This document shows, in pieces, positions 20,751 through 32,672 of a DNA stretch of 64,000 nt. The notes under the pieces were generated by a model, which did no database searches, was not told where the DNA came from, and saw nothing but the letters and a program-made list of their open reading frames with translations. Source of the stretch: Cranoglanis bouderius (lineage: Eukaryota; Chordata; Actinopteri; Siluriformes; Cranoglanididae); assembly GCA_023630585.1 (NCBI GenBank), contig CM042568.1:3761016-3825015 (forward strand). The letters run 5' to 3'. The translations under genes were made by a program, and so were the position numbers. How positions within the stretch are numbered: position 1 is the first letter of the stretch; each line of letters begins with the position of its first letter.

Positions 20751-20970
20751 TATTTCCAGAAAGTTCTATGGGCTGCCATAGAAGAAGAAGAAGAAGAAGA
20801 AGAAGAAGAAGAAGAAGAAGAAGAAGAAGAAAAGGTAGAATAACAAAGGCACCCTTTTGTTATTCTACCTTTTCTTCTTCTTCTTCTTCTTCTTCTTCTT
20901 CTTCTTCTTCTTCTTCTTCTTCTTCTTCTTCTTCTTCTCCTATGGCAGCCCATAGAACTTTCTGGAAATA
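20751..20970. repeat. Long inverted repeat with GAA and TTC arms
   Basis: The left arm TATTTCCAGAAAGTTCTATG..., (GAA)n, GGTAGAATAACAAA is followed after a loop of fewer than 10 bp (about 20,848-20,855) by its near-perfect inverse, ending TTTCTGGAAATA at 20,970. The arms are about 105 bp. (ATA)n follows at 21,006-21,074. Confidence 0.9.
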
Positions 20971-21005
20971 TGCCAGTTGGCATATTATTGTGGGTGCTTG
21001 GCCCC

Positions 21006-21076
<71 letters not shown>

Positions 21077-21260
21077 CTTGTCTGTAATAACTAACTAACT
21101 AAATAGATAAACAAGCAACAAACAAACAAACAAACAAACCAGTACTACTACTACTAGTACTTTTTATAATAATATTAATAATAATAATATAAACTTGCTT
21201 GTAATCATTAACTAACTAACTAAATAGATAAACAAACAAACAAACAAATACTACTACTAC
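21006..21260. repeat. (ATA)n, (AAAC)n and (TAC)n simple repeats
   Basis: About 23 ATA units at 21,006-21,074, then two related blocks (about 21,080-21,150 and 21,175-21,260) with AACTAACTAAATAGATAAAC, (AAAC)n and (TAC)n, i.e. a roughly 115-bp segment present twice. Confidence 0.7.
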
Positions 21261-21840
21261 TATTAATGTACTTTGTTTAGTTATTTATTTGCTTGTTTTC
21301 TATACCCATTTAACATGATTTATTTCTATGTAACAAAAACATTTTGTTTGTTTGTGTTTTTTCTAAAATGCGTTTTTCTCCAGCCCTCTCTGTTTTCATA
21401 TAATTCTGTAAATGTACTTACTGCTGTTTTATTAAAAACACAAACTGAAAGTGATTATGTGAAAAAGAGTGCGTGAGAGTATTTGTAAAAAATGGTCCCT
21501 CAGATTATTGACTTAAGCGTCGAAAAGTCCACAAGATGGTGCCTAATATCAACAAAAAAAAATTTCGTATAATTTCTATTTCTGCGTGGCCTTTACAACT
21601 TTATTTAGTGTTGAACTTAATAGAGTTTCTATATTAATAACACGAAGAAACCCGCTGAATGACTAAACGCACCTGCTGCTGAGAAGCTCTAACCAGAGCA
21701 AACTCTTTTGTAACTGTAAGGCACTGAATGACCAACAGCAAATATTTTACTTTTGCAGAGCAGACGAGTGCAAGGTTAGCGGTGAGATTAGCACAGCCGA
21801 AACGGCAGAAAGTCTGAACCTGAACCTGCAGCTCGACCGA

Positions 21841-21871
21841 TTCCTACTTACAGAAAATTCAGGACATGCAG
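21841..21871 (+). other. Candidate 5' UTR exon end for the LRR gene
   Basis: CATGCAG/GTACAT at 21,871/21,872 could be the donor that pairs with the acceptor at 22,789. This is only a splice-site guess; the exon start was not defined. Confidence 0.2.
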
Positions 21872-22254
21872 GTACATCATGTACATTTCTCTTTCAGTGC
21901 CATATGTTTGGAAAACTGAAAACCTTTTTTTTCTCCTTATTTTGATCTGTTCTTTGTGTAAACATATTTGCATCATTCTATTTGTCAAGAAAATTGAAAA
22001 TTATTTTATGGTTAAATACCATAAAGTTAAAACAACTACTCATAAAACAACTACTGTTGTTTGTAACTGCACTATGAGAAAGTTTTCCATTTCTACTACT
22101 TTATATATAGTTATATAATATGTTTATTTTTTTATTTATTTATTTTTTTAAAGATCATGTCTCATGAAAGACAAAAATATAAATCAGAAAAACCAATCAC
22201 AATACACAAATATACATATAAAACTACTAAATGCTACACAGTTATAATGTAAAC

Positions 22255-22680
22255 AGGTAACGGCAGCTGAATCCTCGATTCTGATTGGTCAGTAAGTGTT
22301 GATTCATTTTCTGTAACAGCAGCTCTGACAATAAGGCGCTCATGTGTATCATTGGTATTGTGAGGTTTTCTGTAAGGAGATGTTTATTTTACATTTATGG
22401 AAGGAGTCTCCAGTGTCAGAGCTTTCCAAAAATCAGAAGTAAAACTGTAGCTTTAAGTCTTTTGCTTTGTTTAAGTCTTATTAACTTCAAGAGAGAGAAA
22501 AAATGTCCGTTTGAGAGAACGACTGTTTATAGCTGCTATAACGCAAGTAAGAAGAGGAACTACGTTATTTCACAATCGTTAAATGTAACTGTACATGGCT
22601 AATAAATTGCTAGAACTGCTGTTGTATGAGAGGAAATAAAACACTTCAGAACATGCTGTTATAGGAAAACACAGGTTATT
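22255..22680 (+). mobile_element. Copy of the dispersed 'GGAGTCTCCAG' TIR element
   Basis: The terminus GATTCTGATTGGTCAG at about 22,277, the GGAGTCTCCAGTGTCAG block near 22,402 and the AAATAAAACACTTCAG end near 22,635 occur in the same order as in the 7,496 copy. It lies in the presumed 5' intron of the LRR gene. Confidence 0.7.
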
Positions 22681-22795
22681 CATTTCCTACAAAATGTTAC
22701 TTTTTCAACTTTTACAATGGATATAATAAAGCGCTAAAGTGCAATACTGAAACCAGAAACAAACGCTCATTTTTTGTTTGTTTTCCCAGAAAAAA

Positions 22796-24388
22796 ATGAA
22801 GATCCACCATGCAGTTGCTCTGCTTTTCCTGCTTCAGCTCTGCCAAAACGCTGTCCTGAGCACCAGCAGCACCTCCTGCCCTCCACTGTGCCAGTGTTTC
22901 TCTGCAACAACCGTCATTTGCTCAGATCCACTGATGAAGACTTTGCCAGTGGACATCCCCTCCCAAGCGACAGCTCTGATCGTGTTAACATCTGGTCTGA
23001 GAAGTATCACCATTCAAGAGCATCTGGGAAACCTGACCAAACTTGTATTCTTGAATAACCCAGTGCAGAATGTCTTACACGATGCTTTTAAATGTCTGAT
23101 GAATCTAGAGGAGCTGGAGATTAGCGGTAGTCATTCCTTGGTCTTAGAAGCTGGAGCCTTTAATAAGTTGGACAAGCTCACCAAGCTTCTTCTCAACAAC
23201 AACAAGATAACGCATTTAGCACCGAGCATTTTCGACTCTCTTGAGAACCTGGAGACGCTTCAACTAAGAGGAAACATACTCAAAAGTCTCTGCAGGGCTC
23301 TGTTCCACAAGCTCTACAACCTCCAAGAGCTCGATCTGTCCTCCAACAAGCTTCCTAAAATACACACGATTGAGCTGAGCAAGCTGAAGAAGTTGGATTT
23401 AAGTTTGAACCAGATCACCTCTCTGTCCCTGGACACCTTCAGTGGAAACCCTCAGCTACAAATTCTGTCCCTGAAGGGTAACCAGATCACCCAAATCGCT
23501 CCGGGCATCTTCAGCCAACTGAACAACTTGAAGGAACTGAATCTCAGAGATAACAAAATATCGGCGCTGAGTGCTGGATTATTCCCTTCCAATCTGAAGA
23601 AGCTCACGCTCAGAGGGAACTCCTTGGTCCAACTATCCTCTGCGGCATTTACTGGCCTTCACAATCTCACTCATCTGGACTTGTCTCAAAACCTGCTATC
23701 TTCTCTTCCTGCAGAACTTTTCCACAACCTTTCCTCCTTAGAGCATCTGGACCTGTCTGAGAATACGCTTCAGGAGTTAGCCAGCACTGTGTTCAGAGGA
23801 CTGCTCCAAATCAGTGTCATTGATTTGCAGAAGAACAACCTAACCTCACTAGAAGCAGACCTTTTCACAGATCAGGGAAGGATGTCGCGCCTCAAATTGG
23901 CCAGGAACAGACTGGAGAACCTGCCGGATGGTGTTTTCGAGCCGTTAGACTTCGAGTGTTTGTTGCAGCTCCATGGTAATCCCTGGCGCTGCGATTGCGA
24001 CCTAATGTACCTTCACCAGTGGTTGTACTACTACAGTAACACCGTGGAGGACCTGAGTCAGGTTTACTGCACTAATCCCCAACCTCTCAGGGGAATGAGT
24101 CTGACCACCATGAACAAGGAGCAGCTTGTCTGCGTAAAAAGATCCATCTCAGAGACGCCAAGTACCATTAACCAGGCCACCAGCACTGACTCTGACAGAC
24201 AGTGCAGTCTCCAAGAAGCCAATGGCATCATTGTTGTTAAGTGCAAGCTCATGAAGTGTACTGATTTAAAGCTTGATGTGCATTTTCACCAGTCAGATGG
24301 AAGGGCTTTTAATTATACTTTGACAGAACCTTGGCCAGAATCTGTTCAGTGCTTAAACGGAACGGTAATCCTCACTGTTTTTCCTTAG
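22796..24388 (+). CDS. cpn2: Carboxypeptidase N subunit 2-like secreted LRR protein
   Basis: One exon encodes 530 residues. Start: ATG at 22,796, six bases after the acceptor TTTTCCCAG, so the 5' UTR is probably spliced. Residues 1-22 are a signal peptide (KIHHAVALLFLLQL). An LRRNT cap follows (CPPLCQC at 28-34, C42). About a dozen LRRs of the LxxLxLxxNxI/L type run to about 390. The LRRCT cap starts NPWRCDCDL at 395 and closes at C446. The tail (about 467-530: QCSLQEANGIIVVKC ... NGTVILTVFP) matches the special C-terminal domain of CPN2 rather than LRRC15 or GP5. Sequons NLT, NLS, NYT and NGT suggest heavy N-glycosylation, as in CPN2. CPN2 stabilises the catalytic CPN1 in plasma, which removes C-terminal Lys/Arg from kinins and anaphylatoxins. 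Length is near the mammalian 545. Other secreted LRR proteins remain possible. Confidence 0.85.
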   Translation: MKIHHAVALLFLLQLCQNAVLSTSSTSCPPLCQCFSATTVICSDPLMKTLPVDIPSQATALIVLTSGLRSITIQEHLGNLTKLVFLNNPVQNVLHDAFKCLMNLEELEISGSHSLVLEAGAFNKLDKLTKLLLNNNKITHLAPSIFDSLENLETLQLRGNILKSLCRALFHKLYNLQELDLSSNKLPKIHTIELSKLKKLDLSLNQITSLSLDTFSGNPQLQILSLKGNQITQIAPGIFSQLNNLKELNLRDNKISALSAGLFPSNLKKLTLRGNSLVQLSSAAFTGLHNLTHLDLSQNLLSSLPAELFHNLSSLEHLDLSENTLQELASTVFRGLLQISVIDLQKNNLTSLEADLFTDQGRMSRLKLARNRLENLPDGVFEPLDFECLLQLHGNPWRCDCDLMYLHQWLYYYSNTVEDLSQVYCTNPQPLRGMSLTTMNKEQLVCVKRSISETPSTINQATSTDSDRQCSLQEANGIIVVKCKLMKCTDLKLDVHFHQSDGRAFNYTLTEPWPESVQCLNGTVILTVFP

Positions 24389-24584
24389 GTTTTTCTTATT
24401 AGTAATTCAATATAAAGCATTTTTTAAACAGGCTTCTACAAGGACACCTAATACAGTAATGCCATGTGGGACAATCTGGGAGGATGAGAAAACTTCCTGA
24501 TATTCTGACTTCACCAGCCTCTCTCTTTTTTTTTGGCACGTTCCTGAGAACTCGCAAAAGTTTCCCAAGTCGAAAAACTTCCTG

Positions 24585-24865
24585 TTACAAAGTGCTGACA
24601 CTGGAGACTCCTTCCATTAATGTTAAATAAATAAATAAACATCTCATCTTCATAGTATCGACGATTACGCCTTATTCTTTCCTTTTTTTTTTAGCTGTTT
24701 ATTATCAGTTTTAGATTCATTTACTCATTTATTTCAGCATCCGCCATACAAGTGGGTTGTAAGGGTAAGGTGTTACTATAGAAACGAGAACGTATTAGAA
24801 CGAGTGCATTAATACAAACCCGCGATTTGTCTTCACAGAGCTGCTGTTGTTGCTAAACGAAGGTT
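24585..24865 (-). mobile_element. Copy of the dispersed TIR element, 3' of the LRR gene
   Basis: Reads as the inverse of the family: CACTGGAGACTCCTTCCATT at about 24,599, then GTATTAGAACGAGTGCATTA near 24,791 and GAGCTGCTGTTGTTGC near 24,838. Its TTAAATAAATAAATAAAC at about 24,622 supplies AATAAA hexamers that could serve the LRR transcript. Confidence 0.6.
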
Positions 24866-26280
24866 TAGTTGAGTCTGCCAACACCTCAGCCTCATATGAC
24901 AGAGAGAATATTTTGCTTCTTTCTTGAAATTAACTCTTGAAATAAGCAAAATGTTCTAATAATAATAGAATAAGACTTTTTCAAGCTTGAGTAAATGAGT
25001 AACAGTATCTAGAAACAGGTGTAATAATCTTAGATTTGTTTAAAAACAATATAATAAAGAGAAATATCAGATGAATTTTACTATACTCAAGATATTTTAC
25101 TGGTTACAGTAGATATTTTTTGGATGGCCCGATTTAAACGTCTTATAGGACCAGGTGGTTCAGCGTCCAATGATGTTTTCCCATACAGAGCAGATTATCC
25201 AGGAAAAATCTCTAACCACATGACTCACACTGAGCTGATAAGCGAGGTGGATTGTCTGCGAAGTTCAAAGTACAGCCAACACTACAAACAACAGTGTAAC
25301 GCTCCAACACACAACCATATGCTCTTTATGTCGAAACACGTGCTTAACAGAATTTCATTATCTTGTGACCTGACTACTCCATTGTTAATATTATTATTAT
25401 TATGAATATTATCTAATGTTTACAGTTATTAACACCAAGGTTTATTTAGTTGTTTATTTATTTGTTTATTTTGCATCCAGGGACCCCTTAAATGCCTTAC
25501 ACAGATTCATTCAGTATGGATTTCATCTACGAACACAATCCCAATAGTCAAACATACAGCTCAATATTTAAACATTATGACATCATAATTTGGTTATTTC
25601 TTTCCACCATTGAGCTTTTCCAACAGAACACATTAGGTCCATATAATCTATATTGGTTTGAATTAAATTCAACAGAAGTTAAACGCAATACTAAATTCTC
25701 AGGAATTCATATCAATCATATGTATGAGAACGTTGATAATGGTTGTGATTTCCAGCACTGTGACAAAATAAACACTCATAAACACTCGTATCAGTTCTGT
25801 GGAACCGTGGCTATGCGTGACGGACCACGCCCTGAGAACGAGAACGTGTAATCCTTTTCAGAATTTCTAATAAAACGATTGTTATTAAACTGGATGTCCT
25901 TGGGATATCCAAACGGACCCATGAAATGATCCTTGAACCGAACCAGCAAGATTTCTGAAGAAGAAAAAACAGCATGGTGCTAAAGTTCACCCACAGAGGG
26001 CGCTCTTTGCTGGAGAGAACAGCTCCATTGGAACAAGCTCTCTCACTGCAAAAGAAGCAAACAAGAAAAAAAATATATGTATATATTTGAACTTTTTGAT
26101 GAATCACTTACAAGATTCGAGCACTTTATTGTGATATGTACAAGCATCTTGTATAACGTAAGTCTTAGTTTGGACGTTTGCACGGATCCTGCGGTAGATT
26201 TCAAATAAAAGATAAATAATGCGAAATAAAATGATGTGTGTGCGTGTGTGTGTATATATAGACACACACATATATACACA
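24866..26280. other. Non-coding interval
   Basis: Two open frames start with ATG (25,124-25,405 and 25,492-25,851). Neither has recognisable domains, and the second follows a phrase (GCATCCAGGGACCCCTTAA) that looks repeat-derived. I call no gene here. Confidence 0.45.
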
Positions 26281-26429
26281 CAGTGATGCTTAAAAGTTTA
26301 TGAACCCTTTAGAATTTTCTACATTTCTACATAAATGTTACTAAAACAATGTACTGCATATGTTTTAAGTCATATTTATTCAGATATATCGAACATTTTA
26401 AAGGGTTCATAAACTGTCAAGCACCACTG
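26281..26429. mobile_element. 149-bp palindromic MITE
   Basis: CAGTGATGCTTAAAAGTTTA at 26,281 and its inverse (...AAACTGTCAAGCACCACTG) ending at 26,429 form terminal repeats of about 35 bp around an AT-rich core. Target duplication is unclear. Confidence 0.6.
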
Positions 26430-27700
26430 CACATATACAGGATGTAAACTCTCATATAGCTGTTTTACTAAATAAAATAAACTTCAAACTGATTTAAAAT
26501 GTAGCAGAAGCTGATATAATGATTTGATTTGATTGGTCGCTTTAGAGAAATAGTTACGTCAGTTGGTAAATTGTTTCACTGGATAGTAGCTTAATATCCT
26601 CAGACTAGTACGGATAGGTCCAGGTCTAAGAATATGAAGCTGAAACCCTGTTACAGAGGAGCTCTTCATTAAATTCAGACATCATTTCGCTCTGCAAGAG
26701 CTTTCTGGTTGGGGTTTTAACTGTCAATCGTGGCAGCCTTCGGCCAAAGTAAATAATTAAGCCAGACACTCCTTCAGCTATTAAATACGGTCCTACACAA
26801 AGCTCGGTTATGTAACTCTGCATTCCTTCGTTAGCGTAACAGGACAGCCGTGCAGAGGTCCGCTGACAGTCAGAGGCTCAAACACCCGGACAAGGGGGAA
26901 AAGAAAGTCATACATTCAGGCACCAAATATATAAATTTAAGAATTTGCACACATGACTTTAACCAGCAAGTGACCATCCCTGGTGTGCGATGAGCGTACA
27001 AGCTCAACCACTCAATAATATGCAAAAAAAAAAAAAAAAAAAAAAAGATAAATAAACACAACAGATATGCCAGTAGACGTGTGAAGGTGTTTTGAATTCT
27101 CTGATATTAACTGCTCTTCTGGAAGCCCCGCCCCTTGCACCCCTTTTCACATTGGTAATATCTCGTCTCGAAAGATGCACTGACACGGTGTCCTCGCATG
27201 TTTTGAGTCCACTAATGTGAAATAAAATCTTACCTAACATCAGACAAGTATATCACTGAAATAAGTTACCTTTATTAGGCATACACTGAAATGTGGTGGG
27301 AAATGTCACAACAGTGAAAATTGAGATGATAAAACAGCAGTGAAAATGTCGGCCGTGTGGAAACCATTCCATGCCACCCCTCCCTGTCTGAGATCTGTCT
27401 GGATGAGTAACATTAAAAAAAACAAAACAGGTTGTTTTTTTTTTTTGCATGAAAGTTAATTCCATCTCTTGGCATGTTTAACCTAAAATTACACGCCTTC
27501 ATGTGTTGTTTAAGAAGTGCATTCATGAAAAGCACAATGCCATAATTAAGAAGAGATTTCAGATCAAGAAATCACACAGCAAATAAAACAACTTTTTTTT
27601 CTTTCTTTCTCTCCTTTGGTGTCAATTAAATCCGTTAAATTCAAATCCTTTAAACATCACCGGCGTTTATGGTGAGAAGGCATGTGCCTTCCTGTTCAAC
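26430..27700. other. Non-coding interval
   Basis: Poly(A) run at 27,025-27,046. Short stretches near 27,020-27,230 recur in diverged form near 30,215-30,480 (TTTTGAATTCTCTGATATTAACTG and AAGCCCC phrases), i.e. another dispersed repeat. No exon seen. Confidence 0.4.
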
Positions 27701-27780
27701 CTAAACCCCCTTCCCCCAAATTCACGGCCTCAACCCCAGCACCATGGAGCAGAGGGAGGGAATGACGGAAGAGAGAGAGT

Positions 27781-27786
<6 letters not shown>

Positions 27787-27831
<45 letters not shown>

Positions 27832-27879
27832 CGGGATCAGAGGGGGAGGACTCTGGGACTGCTAGGGCTTGTGGTGGAG

Positions 27880-27938
<59 letters not shown>
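27787..27938. repeat. Inverted (GA)n / (CT)n pair
   Basis: (GA)n at 27,787-27,829 and (CT)n at 27,880-27,938 face each other across about 50 bp. Confidence 0.9.
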
Positions 27939-27939
27939 A

Positions 27940-28234
27940 GAGTTTGGAGAGTCAGAGGAGAGATCTGGTCCTGAACGTGAACGTGAGTGTATAAGAAACT
28001 CTGTTGCATTTTGCTTAAAAAACAAACTCATCCTGGACTTCAGTTTGAATCTGAAGCAGTGGTGTCTATCTCCAGCTGAACTGCGATGGCAAAAAACTCT
28101 CTCCTTGGAACAGTAAGGAGATGCATTTGATCTTTTCCTGCTAGTACAAATCCTAAAGGTGAAGAAGGACAAGAAAAGGAAGCAGAAGAAGAAGAAGAAA
28201 AGAGGAGGAAGAAGCGCACTTTTTGAACTCAAAG
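27940..28234 (+). promoter_or_regulatory. Candidate promoter / first non-coding exon, possibly of the tensin gene
   Basis: A GA-rich segment ends at CTCAAAG/GTAAGC (donor at 28,235), a near-consensus splice donor without an upstream coding frame. It is the first such site after the LRR gene and on the strand of the tensin gene, whose start codon lies just inside an exon 15 kb downstream and so needs an upstream leader exon. Purely inferential. Confidence 0.3.
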
Positions 28235-29774
28235 GTAAGCTCATTAGCTAGCTGCTCCACTTCATGCTCCTCACTCCAAACCCATCTCTCTCTTTCCCCT
28301 CTCGTCGACTTGTTCTTGTCCATGTCATGGATGAATGAATCTTCACAGAGTGTTTTGTTCTCGTGGATTATTGCGCACTGAGTCTGAAGAGTGTCCGGAA
28401 AGAGAGGGTTCTTTCCGAGAGAGAGAGAGAGAAAGAGAGTGAGTACATTGAGCTGTAAGAGTGAATGAGAGCGAAGGCTTCTCATTACGTTCCTCTGTTT
28501 TTTTAGCATTTTCTACCTTCTGAGGTTCAGACCTCGTGCTAATTGGAAGCATATGTTGATGCACAGTGAGCGAGGAAGTCCTACATGTTTTTCTTGCTGT
28601 TGTTGGCTCGCCTTTGTGCAAGAGAGAACGAGGGTGAGAGATAAAGTGGAGTGTTTTACCTCTAAGCATTGACACGGCTGCTGTGAAGATTATTAATGAT
28701 GTGCGTAAGTAGTAATATTTATAATCCGAAAGGCTCCTTAAACCTGGGACCTGTTGAGAGCCGAACAATTGAATCAACTGGAATGAGGCAAATTTTATGA
28801 AAAGTTACAAAGGTTAAGGTTAATGGTTCGAGGCAATATTAGCGTTCGTACATTTTCTTTCTTCATTTGTGTACACCACTCTTTCAAATTCGTATGAGCT
28901 TCTCATGACATCACCTTCACTCGTTTCTCTCTTGAGCCGGCTTATCATTGTACAATTTTCAGCCTCATTTTGCTCTCGCAGACAAAACTCACACATCATA
29001 GAGATTAGTGTTCTGCTACGATGTTTGTCTAAAAGCCACCAACAGGAGGACGGCACAGGATGATGCTAAACTCTCGGGACAGCTACAGATATGGTGATGG
29101 CAAAACGTAAACGATACATACTAATGGACAGAAAAAATATCCCTATCACCCCAAGCTCATGTTAAAAAAAATGCTGAGCCCGTTTTCAGCACAAGCTGAT
29201 TGATGACGTAAGCAGATAGTAGTCATTTTCTTTAATCACAGGTCTATCGTAAGAGGATCTTCATCATCACGCAATATACAGTAATCTGACATGGAGGACA
29301 CACGTTATCGCACAGTCTATTATAGATTTCGGTGAAGATTTTGTTGGGATCGTGTCATGAGTCTTAAAAGGCAGCTGGAATCGCACAGTGTAAAACTTAA
29401 GTCTACATCCAAAGCAACTTCTGCAGTCTCAAACCTTGTGTAGCCAATAGGAAGCCATAGGATGACCATGAGTCACTGGAATTACCCTCTCGGATTTAAA
29501 CATACAGAATATCATTCGTGAAAACAAGCTCTATGACTGTGGTAAGCCAAGATAAAATTTTTCTGTAAGGGATTTTTTTCTGAAGACTCTGCGTCAAGCA
29601 GCAACGCATCAATGTTTAAAACGTACACCGGACCCCCTTTTAGTTCCTTTTGCTTTGACATCACTGACCTTGTTGGAATTCATCTATTAGTTCATCTGAG
29701 AGTGTGTAGAGGCTGAAATGAGTGATTCATCGGTTTGTAAATTTATATTCTACATGATTTCTGTTCTCCCCGTG

Positions 29775-29996
29775 CTTCAGGGGTTTCCTCAAGGTACTCC
29801 GGTTTCCGCCCCCCAGTCCAAAGACATGTGTTGTAAGCTGATTGGCATTTCCAAATTGTCTGTAGTGTGTGAATGTGTGTGTGATCGTACCCTGCAATGG
29901 TTTGACACCTCGTCCAGGGTGTCCCCTACCTTGTGCCCCAAGTTCCCTGGGGTAGGCTCCAGCGGTACAGAAAATGGATGTTTGGATGGATGGATG
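29775..29996 (+). repeat. Interspersed repeat ending in GGATGGATGG
   Basis: About 220 bp with phrases typical of an abundant fish retroelement tail (AGTCCAAAGACATGTGTTG, GTGCCCCAAGTTCCCTGGG) and a terminal (ATGG)n. The inverse orientation of the same family lies at 32,455-32,672. Probably a non-LTR element or SINE tail; class not proven. Confidence 0.55.
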
Positions 29997-32454
29997 ATTT
30001 CTATATGAAGGTCAAACATGGATCAGATTCAGTAATGGCTGGTCACGATATTGAAATTCTCCGAACTCAACGTGACTATTATGAAAGCATCAGGGCAGAG
30101 CTTTAAAGCACGAGGTTTCATCATAGCAGACCAGCCAAACTTTATTCATTTTGCATAGGAGCTCCAAATTTTAACATACTGTAAAAGTATGAGTGATAAC
30201 TACGAGTTATCACTCAAAAATATGCAAAGAGAGCAGTCTCTCCCACCCCTGAATCTGGAATGACTGACAGTTGCGTAAGTGTTTTGAACACTCTGATTTT
30301 AACTGACACCATCTGGAAGCCCCACCCCTTTCCTTAATCTCACATAGGAAATCTCTCCTCTTGTCTTGATTTTTCTTGCTTGAAACACATGCTCTTGCTT
30401 TCTGAGTTACATTAATGTGAAATAAAATTGATCGATGTATGCTTGATTTAGCTAATATTAGACAAGTATATAGTTAACATCAGTTAACAGATTTATAGGT
30501 ATAGGAAGAAAGAGAGTCTGCAGGTAAACTCAAACAGACAAGTGGCAGATTTTTCCCTCCCAAGTGCCAGGTGGTTACTGTAAAACCCTTAGACAAGTGA
30601 TCTGAAAGACAGACAGGCAGAACCTTTTTTTTTTTAAACTCAGACTAGAGGTTGAAACTTGTACCTCCAAACCTCCGACCAGGAAAAGTCAAAGAAAACA
30701 CCCCCTCAACTAGAAATTCCTACTCGTGAACTCAGGGTAGTCTTCTCAACTACAAGTTCCTCTATGTTCAGCAAATGACATCGAATCAACATGGCTGCTC
30801 ACAGCATCAGCAGTAAACACAGCAGCACTTCTTACCTTTATATGAGTTATACTGTATATACAAGTATTAGCTTCAGATCAATCACCATACAGACACTTGT
30901 GAAACCTTTAACACTGACTATACAGTACAGTTCACTGTTTTGAGGAGGAAAATTGGTGCTATGCCTGTTTGTGTTCAGAAAGCATACGTCTGTTAGCGTA
31001 TTTAAGTCCAGGTGGAAAGATCTGACAGAACAAAACCATGGCTGAGAGCGATATAGAAGCTGCCTGCCCTTTGCCAGCCTTTGTACTGTGTCCTTTCTAT
31101 GCAAAGTGGCTGTACAGCTAACATGTGTAAACCATTACAGGCACCATCGAGGACTACTGGACCACAAGTGGCAGTCCCAAGCAAGGAGTTTCTAAAAGGT
31201 TAAAAACAGAGTGGTGTCAGATTCATAAAAAGAACACGAGAGAGACGGAAACATAAACCCTGAAAGCAATAGATGTAGTTTAAGAGGAGAGGAAAGACGA
31301 ACTGGGGAAAAAATGGAAAATATGGTAGAAAACGTCATCATTTTGAACCGCATTCTTTTGGCTCTCAGGATTCGGAGGCCGTAATTGTGAGCTGGTTTAG
31401 TAACTGTTATGCAGCCCACAGGATCCTCTGTCCAGTCAGCATGCTCTATATTGTTTCCAGCAGAATTTTTTTCTTTTCTGTAGAACGTCCAGTGTAGGAG
31501 GCGAGACAAATACAGGTTAAAGTTCCAGAAGAGCTAAACAAACATGGCTAAAATAGCTTCTCACTCCTCCCTGGACTCTTTTGACCAGATTCCATGGTCT
31601 TGTTTAGCATCAAGATTCAGCGTTGAGTAAGCAACATGCAGCATAAGGTTTTAAAGTTTGAACGGAAATTAATTCTTGCAATCTAAGCATTTGGTGTGAT
31701 TATATCTGACGTTCTCAGAAATTGTAAAGAAGAATCAACGAATATCTTGACCAGATATCTGAAGATTGAATCTTGAACCAAGATGTCCTTGGTTTGTCCA
31801 TCTGTGGGAATAAGGTTCTGGCTACAATCTTAGAAATAAAGGAACTAAACTGTATTTTTCCTTGTTGCTGGTTTCACCTTTTGTACTTTTTGTATCTAAC
31901 TTTAAAGCTTTACTAACTTTTACAAAAGCTGCATGCACACTAAAGGTAGACAAGATGTACCCTTGATAGTACCACCCCAGTGACAAGCATAGACAGTTCA
32001 GGGGAGTCGGCGAGGGCAATACTTCTCCAACAACAATCCTGACACCCCCCCTCCCATTGTTTCTGGGTGAGTAGACTCTGAAATAATTATTATATACAGC
32101 ATATGATTACTTTTTGCCACCATACCAAAAGAAAAACCCTGCATTATCTAGTCAGTGGACTGAATTTCCAATGAAGGCAATCAGAAGGAGTCTTTTTCCA
32201 CTTAGCTAGGTTGGAAGAAAATGGAACAAGGCACAACTGACAGTAGAAAAATAATAAAAAGGAAGACTAGCGATATTAACATTCTGTCACAAGCATATGC
32301 TGCATATCAGTGTATCAGACTTTCACTCAAATGCTCTGTACGCCATGTTCTGTACCTCTAAATCTACCATGTGCATGCAAACCTTTTTTTTTTCTGGGAG
32401 ACTGAATTGGGTCAAACCTAACGTACTGTTTGGGGTTGTGTAATGCTAACACAG

Positions 32455-32583
32455 TCTGTCCATCCATTTTCTGTACCACTTATCCTACACAGGGTTACGG
32501 GGGAGCCTGGAGCCTATCACACGGAACTTGGGTACAAAGAGGCGGACACCCTGCATGGGGTGCCAACCCACTGCAGGGTTGAG

Positions 32584-32620
<37 letters not shown>

Positions 32621-32672
32621 TACCCATTCACACACTATGGACAATTTGAAAATGCCAATCAGCCTACAACGT
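32455..32672 (-). repeat. Inverse copy of the fish interspersed repeat
   Basis: Starts CCATCCATTTTCTGTACC, continues GGAGCCTGGAGCC and TGCCAACCCACTGCAGGGTT, is interrupted by (CA)n at 32,588-32,620, and ends near CAATTTGAAAATGCCAATCAG. Complementary to the 29,775 copy. Confidence 0.55.

Noticed and set aside
25124..25851. Two ATG-initiated frames of 93 and 119 residues
   Set aside because: No recognisable domain and no supporting splice or regulatory context; the second lies in repeat-like DNA.
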